Assembly: GCA_001874305.1 (NCBI GenBank)
Contig: MPCU01000002.1
Location: 372,001-436,000, forward strand
Source of the DNA: Bacteriovorax sp. MedPE-SWde
GTDB lineage: Bacteria > Bdellovibrionota > Bacteriovoracia > Bacteriovoracales > Bacteriovoracaceae
Reading direction: 5' to 3'
Length of the DNA stretch: 64,000 bases
This document shows positions 34,246 through 42,658 of this stretch, in pieces; the stretch's first letter is position 1, and every line of letters begins with the position of its first letter. Position numbers and translations under genes: made by a program. The notes beneath the pieces were generated by a model. The model saw nothing but the letters and a program-made list of their open reading frames with translations. It ran no database searches and was not told the origin of the DNA.

Positions 34246-37200
34246 TTACTGACTCGAGACTTCTTCAACCCTTCCATCAACAATAAAATTCACAGCATTG
34301 GTATCAAATATTTCATTTACCTTTGCCGCTAATTGCGGAGTCGGATTTACCAGAAATCCATTTCCTAAAGGCAGTCTTGCTCTTCCATTCTCATGTTCAA
34401 AAATGAGATGAAGAGGAACACTCCCCCTATAGCCAAGAAGAGTCTGCTTAAGTCTATTTAAGCGACCTTCATTTAACCCTTTCATTTTAACATTAATTCG
34501 CACAGAGGTAACTCTTTCTTCTGCCTGATCCTTTAATTTTTGAATCTTGCTAGGAAAAAATTTCCTAGGCTCTTCTGCTAAGTTAACTTGTCCAGTCATT
34601 ATCAGTGGGTCATCACTGGCGAGAATCTCGCTATACTCGGCAAATGTCTTTGGAAATACAATACACTCGATCTTTCCGGTCATATCCTCAAGAGTTGCAA
34701 AGCACATCTTATCGCCCTTCTTAGTCATGATGTCTTTCTTTTCGACTATCATTCCGGCAATAACCATCTCTCTCTTTGTCTGACCATCGATGTCATGTAT
34801 TTGAGCAATTGGCATTGATGCTAGTTGTTCGATTACACCCTGGAATCTATCAAGAGGATGTCCTGAAACGTAAATCCCCATTAACTCAGCTTCATAGAGA
34901 AGTTTATCTCTATCGTCGAAGTCTTCCGTATGATGAATATCTAACATATCCACAGGTCTCATTGAATCTTCAGACTCTCCACCCATATCAAATAGGTTTA
35001 CTTGCCCAAGTTCTTTTTCAAGCTGACGTTTTTGTGCATAACTAACAACGATCTCCATATTCTCGAGCATCGTTCGTCTGTTCATATCTTTTTCACAGTC
35101 ACTAAAAGCACCAACTTTAATAAGTGCTTCAATAACTCTCTTATTTATACTCTTAAGATTTACTCTTTCGCAGAAGTCAATAAACCCAACAAAAGGTCCA
35201 TTTTCTTCCCTTTCTCTAATCATCTCTTCAACTGCACCATTTCCAACACCTTTAATGGCACCCATACCAAATCGTAAATTTCCTTCAACGACATTGAATA
35301 GCCATAGAGATTCATTTACATCTGGAGCAAGAACTTCGATGTCATAGTTTTTCGCATCATTGATATAGATCGTAATTTTATCTGTATTTGATAATTCAGT
35401 ACTGAGAAGACCAGCAAAGAACTCCGCAGGGTAATAATACTTTAAGTAAGCTGTCTGATAAGAAATATATGAGTAAGCAACAGCATGGGATTTATTAAAC
35501 CCGTACTCTGCGAAACTCGCCATAAGACTATAGAGATCATCGGCCTTCTTTTCGTCATGCCCTCTTTCACGGGCTCCATTTAAGAAGATTTCCCTATGCT
35601 CTTCAATTAGAGAAATTTTCTTCTTACCCATCGCCTTTCTGAGAATATCGGCCTGTCCCAAAGAGTAACCAGCCAGCTCTCTTGCGATATTCATAACCTG
35701 CTCTTGATAAATAACAATACCGTATGTATCTTTTAGAAGAGGGCGAATTTCTTCAAAGGCATATGTTTCAGGTTTTCTACCGTGCTTAATCTCAACGAAC
35801 TCATCATGCATTCCCGAGCCCATAGGTCCAGGTCTATAGAGAGCGTTAATCGCAGTAATATCATCAATTGAGTCTGGTTGAATTCTCTTACAAAGATCTA
35901 TCATCCCCGAAGACTCGAGCTGGAAAACACCTGTGGTATGCCCATCCCCTACAAAGTCATAAACTTTCTTATCTTCATAATCAATTTCTTCAATATCAAA
36001 GTCAGGGATATGATCACGTTGAATAAACTTTGAAGCATAATCAATTACAGTAAGTGTTTTTAGTCCAAGGAAGTCGAACTTAACAAGTCCAATCTCTTCA
36101 CTAAAGTCCTTATCAAATTGAACAACCTTCTCTCCTTTTGATCCTTTGAAAAGAGGACAATATTCAACAAGAGGTAGGTTCGTGATAATTACACCCGCAG
36201 CGTGAATACCAGCATGGCGATATAGACCTTCAAGTCTCTTCGAAATTTTAAATATCTGTTTAATTTTCTGATCTGTTTCTATTAACTCCGTAAGCTTAGG
36301 CTCCATCTCAAGGGCCTTATCCAGAGTAATACCGATCTCATCAGGAATAAGCTTTGAGATCATATTCGCTTCAGCGAATGAAAGGTCATATACACGGGCA
36401 ACATCTTTTACGACGGCCTTGGCCTGTAACTTACCAAAGGTAATGATCTGTCCTACTTTATCTTCTCCATATTTCTGCGTTACATATTCAATAACTTTCT
36501 GTCTTCCGGCCTGACAGAAGTCGACATCAAAATCGGGCATTGAAATACGCTCAGGGTTGATAAACCTTTCAAAGAGTAAATTATATGGAAGAGGGTCAAT
36601 ATTTGTAATAAGAAGTGAGTAAGCAACGAGAGAACCTGCACCTGAACCACGACCAGGACCAACAGGAATTCCATTATCCTTTGACCACTGAATAAAGTCA
36701 GCAACGATTAGGAAATACCCGGGGAACCCCATCATATTAATCATATCGATTTCATACTGGAGTCGCTCATAATACTGTGGTTTAAGTTCTGTTTCCCAGT
36801 TCTCTTCAAGGATCAGCTTTCTAAAATGTGGACCTGTAAACCTTTCCTCAAGGCCTTCTTTACTAACTCTCTCAAAGAAGTCATTCATCGACTCGCCGGT
36901 ATCAATCGGAAAGTCAGGAAGATGATAAATTTGATTACCTTTTTCATCAGTCCAATTCAATTCAACATTACATTTATCAGCGATTTCTAAAGTGTTGTCA
37001 CATGCCTCTGGGCAGTAGTGAAAAGCTTCACGCATTTCTGCAGGAGTCTTGTAGTAGAATTCACTAGAAGTCATCCTCATTCTATTTTCATCTGCGTAGG
37101 TTTTACCTGTTTGGATACAAAGTAGAACCTCTTGTGCCGTTGCATCCTCTTTGGTCATATAGTGAGAGTCATTTGTTGCAACAAGTTTTATGTCATTACT

Positions 37201-37860
37201 CTTTGCGTACTCAATAACTCTTTCGTTAACAATCTTTTGCTCAGGGATTCCATTCTCTTGAATCTCAAGATAGAAATCGTCTGGCCCAAAAACATCTTTA
37301 AGTTTCTCGATTGCCTTAATTGCCTTATCATCCTGTCCTGTAAAGAAGTTGTATCCAACTTCTCCTTTTAAACAAGCTGTCGTACAAATAAGTCCTTCAG
37401 AGTATTCTTTTAGGATTTCAATATCAGCACGAGGCTTATAATAGAAACCTTCCATGTAAGCGCGTGAAAGAAGCTTACACAGGTTTTGATATCCAGTATT
37501 ATTCTTCGCTAAAAGTATGAGGTGGTGGATCTGTCTTGAGGACTCTTCAGCATCTTGTGAACCAACAGTTTTGGCCCTTTTTGCAGAGAGACGATCATGT
37601 CTAGATCCAGGAGTAAAATATATCTCAGAACCTAAGATTGGTTTAATCCCGGCCTTCTTACATCGCTTATAGAAATCAATTGCACCAAACATATTCCCAT
37701 GATCGGTTTGAGCTATTGCAGGAACACCTAACTCTTGGGCAGTAGGAATTAAATCCTTTAACCTAATCGCTCCATCTAGTAATGAATACTGAGTGTGCAG
37801 GTGTAAGTGAACAAAACTATCTTTGTGAGTCTCTTTAAACGATTGTGGTGTGTTATCCAT
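34246..37860 (-). CDS. dnaE: DNA polymerase III alpha subunit
   Basis: 1204 residues, full length for DnaE1. It is the replicative polymerase catalytic subunit. N-terminal PHP domain (FVHLHLHTQYSLLDGAIRLKDL), C-family palm with SMPDFDVDFCQAGR carrying two catalytic Asp (about residues 440-450), fingers with YRPGPMGSGMHDEFVEIKHG and YGIVIYQEQVMNIARELAGYS, a helix-hairpin-helix region (NLKSINKRVIEALIKVGAF), and the OB domain near 1010-1090 (MVIAGMIVEKKDIMTKKGDKM). The stop is 31 bases before the FlgT-N-like gene on the same strand. Confidence 0.98.
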   Translation of the reverse strand: MDNTPQSFKETHKDSFVHLHLHTQYSLLDGAIRLKDLIPTAQELGVPAIAQTDHGNMFGAIDFYKRCKKAGIKPILGSEIYFTPGSRHDRLSAKRAKTVGSQDAEESSRQIHHLILLAKNNTGYQNLCKLLSRAYMEGFYYKPRADIEILKEYSEGLICTTACLKGEVGYNFFTGQDDKAIKAIEKLKDVFGPDDFYLEIQENGIPEQKIVNERVIEYAKSNDIKLVATNDSHYMTKEDATAQEVLLCIQTGKTYADENRMRMTSSEFYYKTPAEMREAFHYCPEACDNTLEIADKCNVELNWTDEKGNQIYHLPDFPIDTGESMNDFFERVSKEGLEERFTGPHFRKLILEENWETELKPQYYERLQYEIDMINMMGFPGYFLIVADFIQWSKDNGIPVGPGRGSGAGSLVAYSLLITNIDPLPYNLLFERFINPERISMPDFDVDFCQAGRQKVIEYVTQKYGEDKVGQIITFGKLQAKAVVKDVARVYDLSFAEANMISKLIPDEIGITLDKALEMEPKLTELIETDQKIKQIFKISKRLEGLYRHAGIHAAGVIITNLPLVEYCPLFKGSKGEKVVQFDKDFSEEIGLVKFDFLGLKTLTVIDYASKFIQRDHIPDFDIEEIDYEDKKVYDFVGDGHTTGVFQLESSGMIDLCKRIQPDSIDDITAINALYRPGPMGSGMHDEFVEIKHGRKPETYAFEEIRPLLKDTYGIVIYQEQVMNIARELAGYSLGQADILRKAMGKKKISLIEEHREIFLNGARERGHDEKKADDLYSLMASFAEYGFNKSHAVAYSYISYQTAYLKYYYPAEFFAGLLSTELSNTDKITIYINDAKNYDIEVLAPDVNESLWLFNVVEGNLRFGMGAIKGVGNGAVEEMIREREENGPFVGFIDFCERVNLKSINKRVIEALIKVGAFSDCEKDMNRRTMLENMEIVVSYAQKRQLEKELGQVNLFDMGGESEDSMRPVDMLDIHHTEDFDDRDKLLYEAELMGIYVSGHPLDRFQGVIEQLASMPIAQIHDIDGQTKREMVIAGMIVEKKDIMTKKGDKMCFATLEDMTGKIECIVFPKTFAEYSEILASDDPLIMTGQVNLAEEPRKFFPSKIQKLKDQAEERVTSVRINVKMKGLNEGRLNRLKQTLLGYRGSVPLHLIFEHENGRARLPLGNGFLVNPTPQLAAKVNEIFDTNAVNFIVDGRVEEVSSQ

Positions 37861-37934
37861 CTCTCGATTTTCCCTTGAATACTATGTTGTGTGCACTTTT
37901 ATAGTTCCACATAAGATACAAATTGTCAGCGAGA

Positions 37935-37958
37935 TTTGCCTAAATAACGCTAAGCAAA
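37935..37958. promoter_or_regulatory. 24-bp imperfect dyad upstream of the sigma-54-type promoter
   Basis: Half-sites TTTGCCTA and TAAGCAAA (7 of 8 positions complementary) separated by eight bases. It lies about 147 bases upstream of the -24 element, a common position for an enhancer-binding activator. Confidence 0.35.
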
Positions 37959-38104
37959 CACACTTCATCGATCTCTTGAGTACCTATAAGTTCTTAATAA
38001 TCTGAACGTCTAAGTAAAATGATAATTCTTTATACAACCCTCCACATCATTAACACCTTAATGTCAGCTAAGCCCCTGATTTTATTTTACGGATTTTTTA
38101 TAAC

Positions 38105-38121
38105 TTGGCACAAGTAATGCA
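38105..38121 (+). promoter_or_regulatory. Candidate sigma-54 (-24/-12) promoter
   Basis: TTGGCAC (38105-38111) and ATGCA (38117-38121) with the obligatory GG-N10-GC spacing. It agrees with YTGGCACGRNNNTTGCW at all but two non-core positions. Transcription would start near 38132, about 29 bases before the ATG. Confidence 0.6.
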
Positions 38122-38160
38122 GCACACAATTTAATCATAATTTACGAATAGGAGAAGTTA

Positions 38161-39105
38161 ATGAATAAGCTATTTATTGTCGCACTAAGTTTAGTATCAC
38201 TCACAGCTACTGCCCAAGTAATCAAGTCATCGGGTAAAAAGGTCGTGATTAAAGATCAGCTACAGCTTAACTACAATGTCGGTAATAAAGTATTATTCAA
38301 AAACTCAATGGGACAAAATCAAGGAATAGGAACAATTACTAAAACTAAGAATAATCTTGCGTTAATTGTTCTGCAAGAAGGCCAGGCCACTGACATCTAC
38401 AGAATCATTGCTTCTACAGAGGTGCAATCAAGCCAAGTTATTACACAAAAGAAAACAGCAAGTACTCGCTTTGGAGTAAACGTAGCCTTTGAAAATAGAA
38501 CAGCACAAGAGATAAAGACCGAAGGAGAAGTTGCAAAAAGAGACGAAATCAAGTCAGCTGATGACTTTGCGAGTATGTCGGATATTTTAGACCATAAATC
38601 TGTTGAAATATTAGGAGAAGCTGAGTTTCAACTAAATAATGGCTTCTCTACAAGTACCATGATTGGAGCGTCCTTTTCACCTAATAACGAATCTATAAGT
38701 TATACCGATGGACCAGTAACGGCCAAGATAGAAAATAAATTCTTCGAACCTAAGATTATGCAAAAGTTATCCTATACGACGGAGCTAAATAATATAAAAG
38801 TAAAACCCTTTGCTCTCATTGGAGCTGGTCTATACAGTAACACAATGACACTTACTGTAGATGCTCCAGGTTTTACAGATGTTTCAGAAGTTATAGAAAC
38901 AAAAGTAACAGGTAGAACACTATATCTCGGAGCTGGTACACAAGTTAGTATTAACGAAAATATGTCAGTATTTGCTCAATACAAAGTAGATAAAGTAAGT
39001 AACTTAGAAGCTGAAACTGATGGAGTAAAAGATGAAGATGACAACTCATCAAGTGACTACCTTCAACACTCAACACTAAGTCTTGGACTAAATTATATGT
39101 TTTAA
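38161..39105 (+). CDS. Predicted outer-membrane beta-barrel protein
   Basis: 314 residues with signal peptide MNKLFIVALSLVSLTATAQ. After a short alpha/beta N-terminal part (~20-105), alternating hydrophobic strands follow (RFGVNVAFEN, VEILGEAEFQLNNG, STSTMIGASFSP, VKPFALIGAGLYS, GRTLYLGAGTQVSIN, MSVFAQYKVDKV) and the chain ends LSLGLNYMF with the terminal Phe required by the Bam machinery. Resembles OmpA/OprF-type 8-strand barrels. SD AGGAG at six bases. Own promoter and terminator. Function unknown; porin-like or adhesin-like possible. Confidence 0.75.
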   Translation: MNKLFIVALSLVSLTATAQVIKSSGKKVVIKDQLQLNYNVGNKVLFKNSMGQNQGIGTITKTKNNLALIVLQEGQATDIYRIIASTEVQSSQVITQKKTASTRFGVNVAFENRTAQEIKTEGEVAKRDEIKSADDFASMSDILDHKSVEILGEAEFQLNNGFSTSTMIGASFSPNNESISYTDGPVTAKIENKFFEPKIMQKLSYTTELNNIKVKPFALIGAGLYSNTMTLTVDAPGFTDVSEVIETKVTGRTLYLGAGTQVSINENMSVFAQYKVDKVSNLEAETDGVKDEDDNSSSDYLQHSTLSLGLNYMF

Positions 39106-39113
39106 AAATACCA

Positions 39114-39147
39114 TGGTCACCTCACTTATAGGTGACCTATTTTTTCT
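39114..39147 (+). terminator. Terminator after the barrel protein gene
   Basis: Perfect 8-bp stem GGTCACCT / AGGTGACC around a 7-base loop, then TATTTTTT. Its tail extends onto the stop codon of the convergent PhoX gene. Confidence 0.85.
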
Positions 39148-40732
39148 ATCCCTTCATCAGCTTATCTAATAATTCACCTCTTATTTGCACAACAGAAGGC
39201 CTAGGTATTGAGTTGCCACCATCTGGCCAGTTACTAGTCAGCTTATCCATCGATTTTGATTTCTCACCAGGATGTTGAACAGAAAGAAAGAGAGTTTTGT
39301 AATCCTCTGAAAATGTTACTCCGGTCAGTTCAGCATCATTTGGAGCAGAAGCTACCTGAAAGGTCTTACCTGCATTCTTTCCAGAAAGAGGAATATAGTA
39401 GAGTCCATTATTTTTAAACTTCTCATAAGGAGGCTTATTCATAAGGCTTCCGGAAATATCATTAGTTACCCAGAGGTTTCCAAGTTTATCAAATGCTAGA
39501 TTATCTGGACAAGCAATCCCACTTTCTTCTCCACCAATAACGGCATCACTTGAAGAGAAGTTCATTGAGAGGTGATCTCCATTTTCAGGACTAATTTTTA
39601 AAACTTTTCCAAAGAAGTTATTCTTAGAATTCTTTAGATCCTTTCGATTGTAATTATTAGTCAAGGCCACAAAGACTTCCCCAGAAGTTGGATGGATCTC
39701 AATATCCTCAGGTCTATCACAGGGAGTAGCACCAATTAAGCGTGCCGCCTTTCGACAGTGGATTTGGATTTCTAACTGATCTTTAAAAGTAGATTTAAGA
39801 ATCTTATTCTTGTTAATATCAAGAGAAAGCCATTTTCCATTTATAATATCTGCTACAAATAATTCACCGACTTCAAGAGAATCTTTTTTTGAAGAGACAA
39901 ACTTATATATAAACTCATTTGCCCTATCATCTCCAGAGTAAGCTACAACGGTTCCATCTTTCGATCTAGTCACTGTACAACACTCATGGGCGTATCTTCC
40001 AATCGATGTTAATTTCTTCGATTCTCCTGTTCTTGGATTAACCTCTACTACCCATCCATAATGATGCGGATGATGATCCTTTGAGAAGTTCTCCCAACCT
40101 AGGCGACTACTTTCTTTTCTTCCATCGTGATGAAGTTCGCCAACAAAAGCATCGTAGTTTTCTTCACAAGTAAGAATAGTTCCCCAGGGAGTAACACCCC
40201 CTGCACAATTACCAAAAGTTCCAACACCAAAATCCTTTCCAGCAATCTTTCGAGGAGCTGCTAGAGGTATTTTTGTTTTTGCTGTTAGCCTTCTGTTGTA
40301 TTTAGAATTCTCGACTTGTTTCCAATCACCAGATTTATCTTGTTTAATTTCAACAATACTTCCGCCTAGAGCATACATCTCTTTATCGACTTGCTTCAAA
40401 GTTCTCGGTCCACCTCGTCTGTATCCACTAACAAAAAGAGGGTCAGCATACTCATGATTAACCCACATAAGAGAGCTACCATTCTCGAGAGGAACTAGCG
40501 CAGTATAGTCATTATTAAAACCAAAAGATTCACCATTGCCTAGATCATCGCCCCACTTTAAAAGTAGTTTGTAGTCTAGACCATCGGCCAAAACAAGATT
40601 GTCTAAGTTAGTTGGAGATATTCCAAAGCTGGCCTCACTTCTTTGACAAGAAATTAAACCAAAAATTCCAGGAGCGACAGCAAAGGCTCCCCCCATAAAC
40701 TTTACAAAACTTCGACGATCTAGATTTTTCAA
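39146..40732 (-). CDS. phoX: PhoX-family phosphatase with Tat signal
   Basis: 528 residues. TTG start at 40732 with GGAG five bases upstream. Twin-arginine signal DRRSFVKFMGG (Arg6-Arg7) and a lipobox-like LISC at Cys29, so it may be a Tat-exported lipoprotein. PhoX motifs: VNHEY, TCEENYDAFVG, HHYGWVVEVNP, YAHECCTV, AYSGDDRANEFIYKF, RPEDIEIHPTSG and ACPDNLAFDKLGNLWV. PhoX enzymes are calcium/iron-dependent alkaline phosphatases acting on phosphate esters in the periplasm or at the surface. Monocistronic. Substrate specificity is not determinable, and some family members (DUF839) have no proven phosphatase activity. Confidence 0.85.
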   Translation of the reverse strand: MKNLDRRSFVKFMGGAFAVAPGIFGLISCQRSEASFGISPTNLDNLVLADGLDYKLLLKWGDDLGNGESFGFNNDYTALVPLENGSSLMWVNHEYADPLFVSGYRRGGPRTLKQVDKEMYALGGSIVEIKQDKSGDWKQVENSKYNRRLTAKTKIPLAAPRKIAGKDFGVGTFGNCAGGVTPWGTILTCEENYDAFVGELHHDGRKESSRLGWENFSKDHHPHHYGWVVEVNPRTGESKKLTSIGRYAHECCTVTRSKDGTVVAYSGDDRANEFIYKFVSSKKDSLEVGELFVADIINGKWLSLDINKNKILKSTFKDQLEIQIHCRKAARLIGATPCDRPEDIEIHPTSGEVFVALTNNYNRKDLKNSKNNFFGKVLKISPENGDHLSMNFSSSDAVIGGEESGIACPDNLAFDKLGNLWVTNDISGSLMNKPPYEKFKNNGLYYIPLSGKNAGKTFQVASAPNDAELTGVTFSEDYKTLFLSVQHPGEKSKSMDKLTSNWPDGGNSIPRPSVVQIRGELLDKLMKG

Positions 40733-40808
40733 TTACTCTCCAATATTAATATATTGAAAGTAGTTTAACTCTAGAAGGTGATTACTAAAAGTCAGAATTT
40801 ATAAACTA

Positions 40809-40955
40809 TCAAGGGATAGGTCTAGCATGGGGAAGTCTCTCAAGATGAAGTGCTTGAACTCTGTCTACAATGGACGAAGTAGAGCGTCCTTTAGAGTTAG
40901 TTACACAGGAAATACACATACCAAAAATCAATGTCATAAATATTATATTCTTCAT
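40809..40955 (-). CDS. Small lipoprotein-like ORF (48 residues)
   Basis: A short frame beginning MKNIIFMTLIFGMCISC: Lys, a hydrophobic stretch and a Cys at position 17 in a CISC context that approximates a lipobox. The mature part is 31 polar residues (VTNSKGRSTSSIVDRVQAL...). No SD is visible, but TATAGT (40961-40966) lies five bases before the ATG. Supported only by this signal-like start and its promoter; not recognised as a known family. Confidence 0.42.
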   Translation of the reverse strand: MKNIIFMTLIFGMCISCVTNSKGRSTSSIVDRVQALHLERLPHARPIP

Positions 40956-40960
40956 ACTTG

Positions 40961-40966
40961 ACTATA
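40961..40966 (-). promoter_or_regulatory. -10 element for the small lipoprotein ORF
   Basis: TATAGT on the minus strand, five bases before the ATG at 40955; no good -35 at 17 bases. Confidence 0.3.
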
Positions 40967-41030
40967 TCGGTACACTATCTAAAAACTATGAATTAATGTG
41001 AAAAAATTACATAGATATCAACATGTTAGC

Positions 41031-41058
41031 TTGCTTTAAATTCATATTTATATATTAT
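41031..41058 (+). promoter_or_regulatory. Promoter starting transcription at the ATG (leaderless)
   Basis: TTGCTT (41031-41036), 16-base spacer, TATTAT (41053-41058). The expected start falls at or next to the ATG at 41065, with no room for an SD. Confidence 0.45.
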
Positions 41059-41064
41059 GCGATT

Positions 41065-41973
41065 ATGGTATTTCAAAGAAAGAAAAAAGAGGCCAAAAAT
41101 AGGGCCCAAATGGAGTTTGAGTTCCCTCGTGATCGAGAGAATGACAGAAATTTCCACCTCGGTGGGAAGAGCTTCTATTTCTTTGATTTAGATGACAATG
41201 TGGTCTTCTTATCTACACCTATTGTTATCTTCAACAAGCATAACGGCGCGGAACACTTTCTAACAAGCCATCAATTCGCGAGACACAATAAGATCATCGG
41301 TAAAGAAGGTCTTTATAAAGACTATACAATGGACTTTTGTGACTTTAATGGATCATTTAGAAACTTCCGTGATCAAGACTTCTCTATGGCCCAAAGAATT
41401 ACTGGAAAGAGACAGTCTTTTGTTAAAGATATTGAGCACGCTCTAAATAACCAAGACCATATTTGGAAGGCCCCAAGCTGGAACCACTTCTTCCATGCTA
41501 CATATAATAACCGTCCTGTTTCTATTATTACGGCCAGAGGTCACAGAGAAGAGACAATTAGAGACGGGATCGATCTTATCGTAAAAGAAGGTCACCTACC
41601 AAATACTCCAAATTTTCATACAATATATGCAGTTTCTAATCCCGAAACGAGAGAACGTCTAGGTGGCTGTAGAGAAGATTATAATGTTCCTGAGCTTAAA
41701 TATAAAGCCATTATAGAATCAGTTGAAAAAGCGATTAAAGAATACGGGTACAGCGACTATCACAGATTTGGTATGAGTGATGACGATCCAGGTAATATTG
41801 ACCTCATAACTGATGCAATGGTCGAGCTAAAGCAAAAATTTCCAAGAATGTCTTTCTTTGTTATTCAAACATATGACAATGGCTTTGAAAGAAGAGAAGT
41901 TCTTACTAATGAAATTAAAACAATTGTTTCTAAGAGTGAGTCACGCTTAGATCAATTAAATCTCTTTGCCTAA
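41065..41973 (+). CDS. HAD-like hydrolase
   Basis: 302 residues from ATG 41065; an ATG at 41023 would add a hydrophobic 14-residue extension but precedes the -10 element. HAD motifs: FFDLDDNVVFL (motif I, DxDxN), SIITARGH (motif II, with Thr in place and an Arg) and GMSDDDPGN (motif IV). A His-rich stretch (WNHFFHATYNN) and a Cys (GGCREDYN) lie between. The fold acts as phosphatase or related phosphotransferase on an unknown substrate. DLDDN instead of DxDGT is a recognised variant. No operon partner. Confidence 0.68.
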   Translation: MVFQRKKKEAKNRAQMEFEFPRDRENDRNFHLGGKSFYFFDLDDNVVFLSTPIVIFNKHNGAEHFLTSHQFARHNKIIGKEGLYKDYTMDFCDFNGSFRNFRDQDFSMAQRITGKRQSFVKDIEHALNNQDHIWKAPSWNHFFHATYNNRPVSIITARGHREETIRDGIDLIVKEGHLPNTPNFHTIYAVSNPETRERLGGCREDYNVPELKYKAIIESVEKAIKEYGYSDYHRFGMSDDDPGNIDLITDAMVELKQKFPRMSFFVIQTYDNGFERREVLTNEIKTIVSKSESRLDQLNLFA

Positions 41974-42034
41974 CACCTCCTACATATAAAAAACAAGTTC
42001 CTCTAAAGTCTATCTATCTATAGCACTGATTTTA

Positions 42035-42064
42035 TTGATAATTTTTCAAAAAAAGTGATATAAT
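42035..42064 (+). promoter_or_regulatory. Sigma-70 promoter of the regulator/giant kinase operon
   Basis: TTGATA (42035-42040), 18-base spacer, perfect TATAAT (42059-42064). Start near 42071; leader about 72 bases. Confidence 0.65.
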
Positions 42065-42143
42065 TTCATAAGTATCAATGTTTCTTCATATATATCGCAC
42101 TAGCTTTTACTATAATGATTATAAAAAGAAAAAGGTAGTATTA

Positions 42144-42647
42144 ATGAATATAAGAATCCTCATTACAGATGACGATCAGGCCATTCATGAAGTCTTTCAG
42201 CTCGGTCTTGAAATGGCACTTAAATCTGTGAAAAGTTCAGAGGGAAGCTCTGCGCTCTCTAGACTTACAAATAGAAGTGAATCAAATGACATAAACCTAA
42301 CAATAGACCATGCCTACTCTGGAGAGCAGGCCATTGAAATGGTTTCGAGCTCTATAGAAAATAGTACTCCATACACACTTATACTCATGGATATAATGAT
42401 GCCTCCAGGAATTGATGGACTTGAGGCCATTCAAAAAATTTCTAACACGCACGATGATCAACAATTTATAATTTGTACGGCATATCATACTAGAGACGAA
42501 AATGAACTTAGAGAAGCATGTATTAAAACAAAGAGAAGTTTTCTACTCGCAAAACCTTTCAATCTAAACTACTTTGCAAAATTAATTCAAAATGTAATTT
42601 TTCGTAATGAAATAAAGCCAGAGTTTCAAGAACTACTAATTCTTTAA
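42144..42647 (+). CDS. Response regulator (receiver) coupled to the giant kinase
   Basis: 167 residues from ATG 42144 (AAAGG upstream). Receiver pocket ILITDDDQA, phospho-acceptor in ILMDIMMPPGIDG, Thr in ICTAY and Lys in LAKPFN are all present. The domain holds a ~30-residue insert (SVKSSEGSSALSRLTNRSES) between helix 1 and strand 2, seen in receivers of hybrid sensor systems with HD or GAF domains. No output domain. It lies 11 bases before the 1719-residue kinase, so is the likely phosphate acceptor of it. Confidence 0.88.
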   Translation: MNIRILITDDDQAIHEVFQLGLEMALKSVKSSEGSSALSRLTNRSESNDINLTIDHAYSGEQAIEMVSSSIENSTPYTLILMDIMMPPGIDGLEAIQKISNTHDDQQFIICTAYHTRDENELREACIKTKRSFLLAKPFNLNYFAKLIQNVIFRNEIKPEFQELLIL

Positions 42648-42658
42648 TTGAGGAAGAT

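Larger units (their letters stand above)
37861..38160. other. 300-base divergent intergenic region
   Basis: No gene is seen. It separates dnaE from the barrel protein gene and holds the sigma-54-type promoter (38105-38121) and the dyad at 37935-37958. The dnaE side shows AT-rich boxes but no clear -35/-10 pair. Confidence 0.6.

Noticed and set aside
34547-35277. Plus-strand frames of 76-91 residues inside dnaE
   Set aside because: All are antisense shadows of a well-conserved gene with no SD or recognisable product.
42009-42022. TCTA tandem repeats before the giant kinase operon
   Set aside because: Only about three copies, outside the promoter core; not convincing as a phase-variable tract.
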